Assembly: GCA_951640165.1 (NCBI GenBank)
Contig: OX621250.1
Coordinates: forward strand, 7,316,001 to 7,380,000
Direction: 5' to 3'
From: Pseudoips prasinana
Taxonomy: Eukaryota; Arthropoda; Insecta; Lepidoptera; Nolidae
Length of the DNA stretch: 64,000 bases
Each line of letters starts with the position of its first letter. Within the stretch, counting starts at the first letter, position 1. Below, one piece after another: positions 30,979 to 41,800 of the stretch. A model generated the notes under the pieces. That model was not told where the DNA came from. It ran no database searches and worked only from the letters and a program-made list of their open reading frames with translations. The translations under genes and the position numbers were made by a program.

Positions 30979-32654
30979 CACACAACAAAATCACACACTT
31001 TATTGGATGGATAACTAAATGGATACCCTGGTGACTTAATAACACCACTCAAACCGTATATACTTTTTTCGCATATAGCTTCGTACTTTATTTTAAAACC
31101 TTCGGCGGGTACCGATTGGTCGGTTTTAAATCTTAAATAAAGTGTGTTTGACGAAGATTTAAAGTTTTTGGGATAAGAACTTCCACAAAACTGACCAACT
31201 AGCCGTGAATCAGACGATGGACCGTCATATATTATTAAATAGTCATACATGCAACTCGTTGATTGTTCCAGTTTAAATTGTTTAAAATTAATGTTTATTT
31301 TATCTTCTGCGCTGACCCTAATTCTGTAATCACACAAAAGATTCATTTGGTAAAGTCCATTATATGTTGGAGCAACAATTTCTCCAGTGTCTGAGGTAAA
31401 GTATCCACCACATCCTGGAACGCCTTCAACGGGAGCATATGCTATTTGGAAACCATTACCATGTCCAAATGCATCGGAATGAAAATGTATATAAATATCT
31501 GAGCCTGCCGACTGTACAGGCGCAGGTTGGGTGGTATTACAAAACTTGTCTATCAGAGGATCTGTAATGTGTTCTCCATCATAAATAGCTAAATAATCGA
31601 AACTACAGTTTGAATGTGCTTCAATGTCGAGAGCGAAAAAATGTAGACTTATTCTTTTGCCCGGTATGGTAGATAGGAGCCAGTAGCAATCCCTGTTGGC
31701 AGGGTAAGGTCCTGGAGAACCCGGGGAACTAATGTGGCCGTGAGTGCTCGCATCAATTTCACCACCACATTCGAGCTTTACACTAGTCCAATGTAGAGTG
31801 AATCCGCCTTTGGATACTGATTTATCCGAATGGAACCACAAGTATAAATTATTGGTGTTCGAAATAAAGTTACCACCTTTTGGCGAATTATTTCCACAAT
31901 ATCTACCTATTAATTGATTGGAGGATTTTCTACCATCGTGAATTTGTAGAAAATCGTAAATGCATTCAGATTCGTCAGGACTTTTTTCAAGGTCAAATTT
32001 GCTAAACGTAACATTAATAACTTTATCTGGTATTGTATGAATTACCCAAGCGCATTGAGCACCATGATCATACGTAGTGTTAGACAAAGGATATATTATG
32101 CTGCCTTCTTCCTGGTTTATTACACCACCACAAGTTTTGGATCTTACCTGGCATAAAGATCCCGAGTATTGCGCTGTACATTCACACCGGAAGCCTCTAC
32201 TTATGGACTCATCACCTCTGCAAGTCCCTCGGTTGTAGCAGGGATTGTTTCTGCATCCATCGATTCGTGCATCACAAAGAGGACCACCATAACCTTTCAA
32301 GCATATGCAGGTGTAGCCATTGCGGAGAAGATGACATCGCCCGTGGGTCCCACATGGATCGTTGTTGCATCCGTTTGTGAAGTTATTGGTTGATATGTAA
32401 CAGCCGTGAATGCCGATACCATCACCATCCATTCCTTCAGGACAAATACATTGTGATGTCTGTCCAGTTGGTGAAGCATTTTCAATGCATTGTGCAGATG
32501 GGTGGCAGCCACCATGTTGGATATTGCATGAACCCATCCATGTACACGTAAGTCCGTCGCCTACGTAGCCAGATGGGCATGAACCGCACATGAAGGATCC
32601 AATCGTGTTATGACAGGTCACCATAGAACTGCAGCCACCGTTAGGGCTCGTAAT
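30979..32654 (-). CDS. Cubn: Cubilin block: EGF 5 (part) to CUB 4 (start)
   Basis: Reads ITSPNGGCSSMVTCHNTIG onwards, completing EGF 5, followed by EGFs beginning GSCNIQHGGC, NGCNNDPC and DGCRNNPCYN, then CUB 1-3 (TCGGVINQ, ECGGEID, GCGGYF) and the opening of CUB 4 (CEKSIYGLSGVIKSPGYP). The upstream end is the LINE insertion point. The open frame beyond 32654 (to 32777) is LINE sequence read backwards. Confidence 0.88.
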
Positions 32655-35600
32655 ATCGTAGATCGCGAGGCGGCGGCGTTGGGTTTTACGTGCGTCGGGG
32701 GCTGCGTGTCCGCGCGTTGCCACACCCGTCTGTACCAACTGTAGAGCAGATGTGGCTCCGGCTGAGCGTAAACACACAATCGGTGGTCGTCGGCACGGCG
32801 TACAGGCCGCCCTGGCTCGATGTCAGCGTATTTCTTGACGCCATTACTGATTCTATTACTTCTTTCCGGAATGTTGATAAAATATTATTACTCGGAGATT
32901 TTAACATTAATTTACTTGATACCTCCGATAACAAAGTGAAGCTACTCAACTGTTTTCTACACAGCACCAATCTCATTAATATAATTACGGAACCAACTCA
33001 TTTTACTGATCACAGCGCGACCTTGATTGACTTGATTTGTACAGATGCCTCTGTCCGTGGAGTATCAGTATACCACATACCTGACCTTGGACATCATGCT
33101 ATAGCCACAGCTGAACTTAACTTTAAGGTTTGTAAGCCTGCCCCCTTCTGGGTAAGATATCGACCATTAACTGACATACTGCAAGACCCATTCCAGTATG
33201 ATTTAGGATGTATAGACTGGGACTCCATAGGCAAGCTAGGAGATGTCAATTGCATGGTTGAGACTCTAAATAACTACATTACAACTTTATTTGACTTACA
33301 TGCTCCAGTTAAAAGAATTTTGGTTAAAGAAGCATCTTATCCGTGGATCACCACCACTATTAAAGATATGATGCAATTAAGGGACAAACAGCACACTAAG
33401 TCTAAGCGAACCAAATCTGACATTCATATAGAATTCTATAAAAGACTTAAATATGAAGTAAGGGAAGCCATTGACAGAGAAAAAACTGCCTACTTTAAGA
33501 CTCATATTAACAACAAAATAAAACAGCCTAAAATGTTATGGAAGTCCATTAAAAAAAATTTAACAAAGCACCAAACCCAAAGCCAAGAGTTACCACAGCA
33601 CTGCAATAATCCTGATCTTTTAAACAATCACTTTTTAAACATACCTGGCAGTGATGAAGTAACTATATCCCATCTTACCCAGTTCGAATTTGACAGGTTT
33701 GGCTGTGGTAGTTTTCAAATTCAGTTTGTCAATGAGGAGCAGGTATCAAAGATTATCCATAACCTCAGGTCTAATGCCATGGGAATAGATGACATATCAC
33801 TAGACATGTTGACACTAACACTGCCACAAACACTGACAACTCTCACGAGAATCATAAACAGGTCAGTGTCAACATCAACTTTCCCCAACATATGGAAGAC
33901 TGCTATTGTAAGACCTATACCTAAAAAAGATAGTCCCAATGATATAAAAGATCTTCGCCCAATTAGCTTATTACCATGTATATCCAAAATTTTGGAGAGG
34001 GTGGTATGTGACCAATTAAGCAAATATGTAGAACAATTTGGTATTTTACCTTCTAGACAATCAGGCTTCCGTAAAGGGCATAGCACAACTACAGCTTTAA
34101 TTGATGTAGTAGATAATATACTCCAGGCCAGGGACCAGGGCATGGGAACAATATTAACATTACTAGACTTCTCTCGTGCATTCGACTGTATAAATATTTC
34201 ACTGCTACTGTCCAAACTGACATACTATGGGTGCAATGTGGAGACAGTTAAGTGGTTTCATAGTTACCTTACAAAAAGATACCAATTAGTACGGATTGGT
34301 GGTAACAAAAATAGTCATGAAGCTTCATCCTCGCTTCGTCAAGTAAACAGGGGCGTACCACAAGGCTCAATACTTGGGCCTCTGCTGTTCCTGATATACA
34401 GTGCAGACATTGTCCATTCTATAACATATTGCAAATTCCATCAATATGCAGATGATCTGCAACTGTATTTTTCATGCCATCCCACAGACTGTCTTGACTC
34501 TGTAACAAAAATAAATTATGATTTAAATAGAATATCTAAATGGGCACGTGAAAATTCACTTGTCTTAAACCCATCAAAATCAAAGTTTATGGTTATGGGG
34601 TCAAAAAACATCATAAGTCGAATGGAGCAGTATCACCCTACTATTAAAATTGATGGAAACACTATAGATCAGGTATACGAGGCTCGCAACCTAGGTGTTA
34701 TTTTTGATCCACAATTACAGTTTGAAAAGCATGTGGCAAGTGCAGTTCAAAATTGCTTTTATCGCCTAAAACTGCTGTATCGAATAAGACCTTATATAAA
34801 CACCGACATACGCATATTACTATGTGAGTCACTCATTCTCTCTCGACTAAATTATGCTGACACAGTATATGGAGCCTGTCTACTGGCAAGAACACAAAGG
34901 CTAGTCCAGCGGATACAAAATGCCTGTGCTCGTTTCTGTTTTAATGTACCTCCACGAACACATGTAACAACGCACATAAATAGTGGAAACATGTTAAAAA
35001 TGTCAGCCCGTAGACTACTTCACTTGGCAACTCTAGTATTTGGTGTGATTGCCAACAAAAGACCTGAGTATCTGTACAGGAAATTAACTTGGTCAACAGA
35101 CGTCAATAGTTATAGAACCAGGTCTTCAGCTCACCTGATCCTAATTCCGAGACATAGGACTGCAGCATTTCGTGGATCCTTTAAATACGCCGCCGCAAAG
35201 GTCTGGTGCAATATACCTCCTCCGTTGAAGTGCCTACGAACAGTATATACGTTTAATGCCAATTACAAAAAAGAATTGTTGATGCGACAAAAATTGAACT
35301 CATAATCTCTCAAACTCAGTTCAAATACTATTTAATTTAATATTTTATCAAGGCTGAACTTACCCGTCTCTGTTTCACACTTTTGTAGGAAGGAGTATCG
35401 CAAGATAACCACACACTATTAACGGCTTGTTTAAGCTGAACACAACAATGCCCTGACGCTCACGCAGCGATGAACTCCGACATAATAGCATCGCCATTAC
35501 TCCATCAAAGTAGTTTCACATTCACCCTTTATATCGAAAATTAACAATTACCACTATTACCTACTCATCAAACATATTTAAGCTATAAACTTAGTACTTT

Positions 35601-36237
35601 GTATTTAGGAATCACAATGAGTTACTGTTCATATAGATTTTTCAATTGATTTAAATTCCGCGTCCCTTTTTTCTTTCATCTGACCCAAAGAGTAATTAAA
35701 CCTAATCTTACAGAGAGCATATAATTGACAGAATCAGCTTATAACATGGATTAAATATGTAATGTATACTGGTTGTGACATAGTCGATATTATTATTTTT
35801 TGGTGTATCTATTGTTATAAACAAGGTATGACAATCATGTCGAGAGTATAACAATCATTTTATTTTAGATACTGTGTGTGATTGATATGCATTTAGAAAT
35901 TAGTGTTAATTTATTAATGTTTTATTGTATAAGTTCGTTTTTCCATACATTTATTATTTTAATTAGTTATAAGTTATAATATTAGCGTCCAGGTACTTTG
36001 AAGATGTAACTGCGAGCTGTACTAACACATCATTGTCTGTGAGATATTTTACATGGTTCCATCATAAAACCAGCGCTGCAACAGTTAATGTTGCAGCTAG
36101 TGCTGAGGTGGGACCAATTCGGACTCGCACAGATAACCAATAAGGACTTCTGTATGTGTACCTATTTATATATATAATTATGATTGTCTGTGCTCGTTTA
36201 CTGAATAAATGTATTTTCTTTCTTTCTTTCTTTCTTC
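32655..36237 (+). mobile_element. 5'-truncated LINE inserted in cubilin coding sequence
   Basis: The insert separates cubilin codons ...DEC-I and T-SPNGG; flanks share TAAT (32651-32654 and 36238-36241). Joining them restores the EGF frame exactly. The element is 3.6 kb, with a partial endonuclease plus reverse transcriptase ORF (to 35305), a 0.9-kb 3' UTR with AATAAA at 36204 and a (TTTC)n tail. The tail type and RT sequence suggest a CR1/Jockey-related clade. Being in the antisense orientation to cubilin, it would interrupt translation unless spliced out. Confidence 0.88.
32690..35305 (+). CDS. LINE ORF2 (partial endonuclease, complete RT), intact frame
   Basis: 871 codons without interruption. 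The N-terminus lacks the first part of the endonuclease, starting near VEQMWLRLSVNTQSVVVGT; ILLGDFNINLL and HIPDLGHHAI remain. RT motifs: [56 protein letters not shown] and the catalytic YADDLQLYF. The C-terminal thumb and tail follow. The intact frame indicates a recent insertion, but missing N-terminal residues and 5' UTR make it non-autonomous. The first Met at 32690 is fortuitous. Confidence 0.85.
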   Translation: MRRGLRVRALPHPSVPTVEQMWLRLSVNTQSVVVGTAYRPPWLDVSVFLDAITDSITSFRNVDKILLLGDFNINLLDTSDNKVKLLNCFLHSTNLINIITEPTHFTDHSATLIDLICTDASVRGVSVYHIPDLGHHAIATAELNFKVCKPAPFWVRYRPLTDILQDPFQYDLGCIDWDSIGKLGDVNCMVETLNNYITTLFDLHAPVKRILVKEASYPWITTTIKDMMQLRDKQHTKSKRTKSDIHIEFYKRLKYEVREAIDREKTAYFKTHINNKIKQPKMLWKSIKKNLTKHQTQSQELPQHCNNPDLLNNHFLNIPGSDEVTISHLTQFEFDRFGCGSFQIQFVNEEQVSKIIHNLRSNAMGIDDISLDMLTLTLPQTLTTLTRIINRSVSTSTFPNIWKTAIVRPIPKKDSPNDIKDLRPISLLPCISKILERVVCDQLSKYVEQFGILPSRQSGFRKGHSTTTALIDVVDNILQARDQGMGTILTLLDFSRAFDCINISLLLSKLTYYGCNVETVKWFHSYLTKRYQLVRIGGNKNSHEASSSLRQVNRGVPQGSILGPLLFLIYSADIVHSITYCKFHQYADDLQLYFSCHPTDCLDSVTKINYDLNRISKWARENSLVLNPSKSKFMVMGSKNIISRMEQYHPTIKIDGNTIDQVYEARNLGVIFDPQLQFEKHVASAVQNCFYRLKLLYRIRPYINTDIRILLCESLILSRLNYADTVYGACLLARTQRLVQRIQNACARFCFNVPPRTHVTTHINSGNMLKMSARRLLHLATLVFGVIANKRPEYLYRKLTWSTDVNSYRTRSSAHLILIPRHRTAAFRGSFKYAAAKVWCNIPPPLKCLRTVYTFNANYKKELLMRQKLNS

Positions 36238-37189
36238 TAATACATTCGTCGATATCTGCGCAACTAAAACCATCTCCTTCATAACCTCTTGGGCATTGTC
36301 CACATCGGAAGGAACCAGGAAGGTTTATGCATTCAACTCTTGGATTTACGGAACAACTCGGTGTTTGAAAGGATTCACATTCATTGATATCAGTGAAACA
36401 CGCAACGCCAGTGGTGTTAGTGGTCCATCCTTGATGGCATATACATTTAATGCCTTCTCCAGATTTAACGTCTACACAGCTGCCGTGTCCGCACATGTCA
36501 AAGTCCCCAGCAGAACAATCTTTTGTCTTTGTCGTGCAGTGTATACCAAGCCAATTATTTTTACATAAGCACTCGTATGTCCCTGGTTTGTTAATACATG
36601 TAGCTCCATTTTGACAACCAAGGTCGGTGCCAGCAAAATTTCTGCATTCATTGACATCATCGTCACATTCCCTTCCTTCCCAATTCGAAGGGCATAAACA
36701 ATGATAGCCGTTAGCCAAGCTCAGACACGTTCCACCATGTCGGCAGGGATGAGATTCACACTCATCAGTTTGTAAATTAGACAACTGACTTTGGAGATTT
36801 GATACTTTTCTATGAAGGTTGTTGAGTCTTCTTGTAAGAGCAGATATGTTAAAAAGAAAATCGTTGGGTAATGCATATCCCTTATTTTCTAACCTTTGAA
36901 GCCTTTGCAGGATACCATTTGGTCCCTGTAGGTATTCTTCCAAGTTTTCATTCGAAGATTGTTGAAGTGGAGTCGTGATACTCAATGTAAGTATATCAAT
37001 ATGCCCAACAAAGATCTTGGATTTCAGTCCATTAGCGCGGAGATATATGTTTTTGTCTAAAGCTGGTTCAAGAATCAAATCGCCATTTGAAGTTTTGATC
37101 TTAGGCCGATCTTGGTAGACTTCACAATCCAAATTTACAATACATATAGTGATCAGCAAAAATACACAGGTGATGAGAGCGTTGAACAT
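36238..37189 (-). CDS. Cubn: Cubilin N-terminal block: signal peptide, coiled coil, EGF 1-5 (start)
   Basis: MFNALITCVFLLITICIVNL is a clear signal peptide, so I choose the ATG at 37189 over the upstream in-frame ATG at 37249. It is followed by the conserved cubilin N-terminal segment (TSNGDLILEPALDKNIYLR), a heptad region ending LQSQLSNLQTDEC, and EGF modules HPCRHGGTC, CQNGATC, CGHGSC and CSVNPRVEC. The block ends at DIDEC, where the LINE is inserted. Codons after that (RRKKERKK...) come from the LINE tail. Confidence 0.85.
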
Positions 37190-37249
37190 TGTCCATGTGT
37201 TTCGGCTTACGAATATCCGCAGACTGTATCCTATTAATGTGGATTGCAT

Positions 37250-38732
37250 TAAGTATCGGTAAGGTAATATCTTTAGGGGCGTAGCGTGTACGCCCCTAAT
37301 GATAAATTCAATGCAATGAAGTAGCCATATGGCGTGGTATTGATGTTTATTATGTTATGCTTATAATGACTAACATTTTGGTGAAATCTGCTCTAATCTC
37401 GTCACTAGTCACAGGTCGTTGTCTGGTGTTAATAGTATGCCATACTTTACTAAGTATATATGGCATGGCGTGTTTTGGGCAGATTTTAATTCTTACCATC
37501 GCGATCGACACGATAAGAAGAAGAAGAATAGTAAAGTAGCAAAATGAAGGCCAGCCTTGGTTTGGCTAATATCCAGTGATTCGGTCGATACTATAGACAC
37601 GAGATGATATTAAAGATCCTCAGTTTTATAGCTATTTTTATGTGTATCCTATTCCATTAGTAATCTGTTCAATCAACCAAATTGTTTGACAGTTAGCCAT
37701 CAAAATGGGTAAATCGTATGGCTTGGAAGTGAGGTTCTACTTTTTTATGGTTTTTATTTAAACGGAACCATTTTATTTCATACCTTACTACAGATTACAA
37801 TATATTTATATTCTATATTATATTATTTCACAAGCTGTGCCCCGCGGTTTTACCCGCGTTTCTAATATTAGTGTAATAAAGAACCTTATTGAAATTTTAA
37901 TTTTTATTAAGTTGTAAGCAGTCTCCTGACCGCTACTTACCATTTAGCGACCGATTGGAATAAGTGTCTGCAATCTGCATGGTGTTGGCTCGGCTCATTA
38001 AACATAGCTGGTACCCGCGACTTCGTCCGCGACAATTTTCAATGATGACCAATGTAACTACTTACTACTAGGTTAATCTAAAAAATATAACTTTAAAAAC
38101 AAATAAGGATGCAATATAAATCTAAGAAAACCTTTAACATAACCTACCTAAGAAAGAAACAAAAGACTACTTTGCTACTGTTATTTCAAACAAAAGGACC
38201 CGATATCATCAACCAAAAAAATATAAGAATACATATCATTAAAGATAGCCAGTAAGTTAAATAAAGAAAAATAATAACCAACGATGCATTAATCACAAAG
38301 GTCACTCCCATTAGATTAGGTTGCGACCACGGCATTGATATGTCTAATATCACATTTTGTGAATGAAACCCTAGCGCGAACTAAAACGATGGTTACGCCA
38401 TCTACTAACAAAAATATAAACTTGTAAAGCGGTAAAATTAAGATGTGTGCATATTTTCATTCAGTTTTGGACTACTATTATTACCTACATTATAAAGATA
38501 ATAAATCTCACAGATTTCACCAGAATATACCCACCACATTTTATTAGCATTGCTGTGACCCACTAATGCAAAATATTATTTATATTTATTACATTAAAGT
38601 ATATATTTATGACATGTGTTCTGATTTATTGTTAGATTTTTGTGTTAATTAAAATAGCTTTAGTTTCGAGTTATAGCTTTGTAGTGTTATTATTTTACTT
38701 AAGTATTTTTAATGAAATATTCATAGACAATG
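37250..38732. other. Intergenic: cubilin upstream region and repeat fragments
   Basis: No coding sequence is seen. It contains an 11-bp hairpin TTAGGGGCGTA/TACGCCCCTAA at 37273-37299 just above the cubilin start, a reversed Helitron-like end (CTGTGCCCCGCGGTTTTACC) at about 37833-37858 and a second repeat word TACCCGCGACTTCGTCCGCG at 38012. No TATA-type promoter can be assigned with confidence. Confidence 0.5.
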
Positions 38733-38860
38733 TCAGTTGTTAAATAAAATGAAATGATAAAAAAAATATCCTTCAAGTGCAAGTAAGATGTTATGAGCTG
38801 CTATGGTAGCCATGTCATTTCTAGTCCTGACTGTTGCACTTCCCATGTGAGGCAAGATGT
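38733..38860 (-). CDS. Grhpr: GRHPR copy 2, exon 7 (last)
   Basis: It encodes [20 protein letters not shown] with the catalytic His, then HNILLALEG and a hydrophobic, altered C-terminus ending FNN before TGA. The acceptor and flanking intron resemble copy 1 at 488-660 (about 95% by eye). The distance to exon 6 (19 kb) makes the assignment to copy 2 an inference from order and orientation. Confidence 0.75.
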
Positions 38861-41800
38861 CTGAAATGCAAGTGTAAAAGAAGATATGAATTTCTTTTAA
38901 CTTTGATGAGTTATTTAATCTATATACATATAATAAAATCGTAGGAAAGTCAAAACTGGTCATTGAATATTTTTAATAAGGATACTTGGCGTGTGATCTA
39001 CAATAGATATCAAAGCCAAAAATATAGTTTTTAGAATTTTTGTCCGTTTGTTTGTATACAGTATGTCCGGGCTTAACTCAAAAAGTACTGCATGGATTTA
39101 CTTAAAATTTTGCATGAATATTACTAGCTACATATTATCAGGAGCTGTGAGAATATATAAAGTTTAACACCGGTAAAACCACGGGGCACAGCTATATCAT
39201 AATAATCTTTATTCACAAAACACAGGTTAAACTTGGCAGGTTTTACCACAGCGGCTAAGACAGTCGCCTCACCGCTTCGTGTTGCACAAATAGATGTTCT
39301 GATTTTGGATGTAATTTGTGTCCGTCTATTATTTTTGGGTGTGGGTAGTTGTAGCAGTTGTAAGAAAAATTATAGCTCTGCATTTAAAATTCAAATTTAA
39401 TTAGTTATTAGCCATATTATTGCAAAATTATGTGTAAAAACTGTTGATAATATTGTCTACCTACCAGTTAAATGTTTTCTCCATTCAAGCACAAACATAA
39501 TTCCACAAACAACACTATCACCATGGACACAATTGTAAGTTCCATTGACACCATGATGGACCTCTTCAACACGAAAGTAACTAACATTGAAGCCCAAATA
39601 CTGCACAACAGCAAGCAGCAGGCCAGCAGTCAACAAAGCAGCAGTCTACAGCCCACTGATCTGGCAGCAGAGTTCTCAGCATTCCGTACTCTCATACTTC
39701 AGTTGCTGTCAAATCTCCAGCAGCAGGTCAGGCTGATTGCACAAACAACTGATGGCTTGGAAATGTATAACAGGCGCAAGATTCTTCTACTGCATGGAGT
39801 TACTGAAGATGAGAAAGTCGACACGGCGAAGGCGGTTGTGAGTGTTGTGAAAGATCGCCTTAAGTTACAGGACTTCGATGTCAGTGCCATCAAGCGGTGC
39901 CAAAGGCTAGGTAAAACCTCCAAGCCAGATAAACCGCGCCCAATTCTATTCAAAATCCGTGACATGGGTATCCGCTCTAAAATTTGGAACGCTAAAACTA
40001 GCTTGAAAGGCTCCGGTATCACGCTCTCGGAATTTCTGACCAAGTTGAGGCATGATTTATTTATGTTAGCGCGTGAACGGAATTTCGAGATCGTGGACAA
40101 ATATGGGCACTGTTTATGTTCTTGGGCCAAACAACTCATGGCAAAGGATTCTTTCCGTCTCGGACCTCAATAAGATCGAGAAACAGGCCGGTTGAGCCGG
40201 TTGAGCCAGGTGCATCGAAACCGACATCAAATCGATCCAGGCCGCCGCCGTCACCAAGAAGTGATCTCATTTATTCTTCTTGTGGTAGTCTGGGTAGTAA
40301 GTCAACATTTACTTTAAATAATTAAGCAGGTACCCCAACATTTAATTGTTATTACAGTGTTTGATTGATGGTCTAACCTAAATTTTTCTTTTGAGGTACG
40401 GACTTTTTTTTTTTTTTTTTTTTTTTGCCTCCTATTATGGAGCAATTGCTCGCACGTTCAGTGCATCCGCCAGTTTCGAGTATTGAGATTCTCAAACTTT
40501 CTGGTAGGTAGCTTTTAGGTTTATGTTTTAATATTCATTATTTAGCCACGGTTACAATTTTGAAAAGGTAGGGAAACGGATAGTTTTAAAATTAAATATC
40601 AGACTAGGATTTTGATTTTGGATAAGAATAGGGGAAGTATGCACTTTATAATAATATTTTATAGGTATGTAATCAAATAAATAAATATCAAATAGACATA
40701 TTATTATAATATCAAGAAATAAAAATATATATATATATATATACATATTTAAACTCTAATATTATTACTACAAATAAAATTTGAAAATATATTATACATA
40801 GATGCATTCACAGAATAAAGAAGGGTATTTATGGATGTCGGGAACGGGACACGGAGGGAAATAAAATTTTCTAAAAAGGAAGAACGGTCATGTTTAGGAC
40901 AGGAGAAGAATATGTGATCCAGATCCGCAAAGTCATCACCACATTCACACTGCGGACTATTTATAATACGCAACCTAGAAAGATGGGCCGGACAAGATGT
41001 ATGACCAAGACGCATTCTTATTAAAATGGTTGTAGGAATTTTGTCAAGTTTTATACCAGCGAACTATGGTTTAGATGGTATTTCTTGTTGAATATTTAAA
41101 TAATTCTTCCCTTTTAATTGGCTACTCTTTTTCCAGACTGAATCCCAGGAATCCCGGAGATAAACTCTAGGAAGAGCAGCCAGGTTGTGAGTAAAATGAT
41201 AAAAATGCTAAAAATGATAGTTTTTCCAAGTTTGAAAATAAGAAGGTATTCTAAAGCTTTAGCGATGCCAAGACATTCAGCGGTAAAAACTGACGTTTGA
41301 GATGAGCATTTTACTTTCTGGACAATGTTATATTGAGCATGATAAACTCCTACTCCTACAACATCATCTAATTGGCGCTTGGACGCATCTGTACAAATGT
41401 GATTCCACCCTGGCCAATTATCTTGCACAATAGAATTAAAGGAAATATTAGCATTGTATTTATCAATATTAGAAAGATAGTATACAAACGGATTGTAAAT
41501 TAAGGCTTCATATTTACAGTTAAAAAAGTCAAGAGTACGAGATCTATGTGTCGGGGCCTGAATTGATTTATATCTCAAGTAACTTATTACTAAGCTAGGA
41601 AGTGTTTTGTACTTCCAATAGTTTGATGACTGAATGAGATCTGCAAGAATATGAAGTTTTAAGATTAAAGGGCTATTTGAGACTTGTAGAACACGATAAA
41701 GCAGACGATCAGCTAAGAACTGCCTTCGCAGGTTAAGTGGTGGCTCGCTACATTCAACTTGCAATGCATTCAGAGGGCTAGATTTCATAGCTCCGGTAAT

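Larger units (their letters stand above)
21305..37189 (-). pseudogene. Cubn: Cubilin-type endocytic receptor gene, multiply interrupted
   Basis: The domain order equals cubilin: signal peptide, short coiled-coil region, about 8 EGF-like modules, then 27 complete CUB domains and one partial, with no transmembrane segment at the end (…VVDFVGLKI). Vertebrate cubilin has 27 CUBs; it binds many ligands and is taken up with amnionless. Coding blocks are 37189-36238, 32654-30979, 30926-28800, 27840-22819 and 22822-21305. The blocks are unusually intron-poor. Breaks are a LINE at 32655-36237, a palindrome at 30870-30978, noncoding sequence at 27841-28799 and a frameshift at about 22820. It may be a recently dying gene, a retrocopy, or a real gene with assembly or sequencing faults; coding constraint looks well preserved in the blocks. 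Confidence 0.75.

Noticed and set aside
32690..32777. Minus-strand continuation of the cubilin frame upstream of 32654
   Set aside because: It is LINE sequence read backwards; the real cubilin frame resumes at 36241 after the insert.
36062..36237. Minus-strand extension of the cubilin N-terminal frame (Lys/Arg-rich, then Tyr-rich)
   Set aside because: It translates the LINE (TTTC)n tail and 3' UTR; cubilin homology ends at DIDEC.
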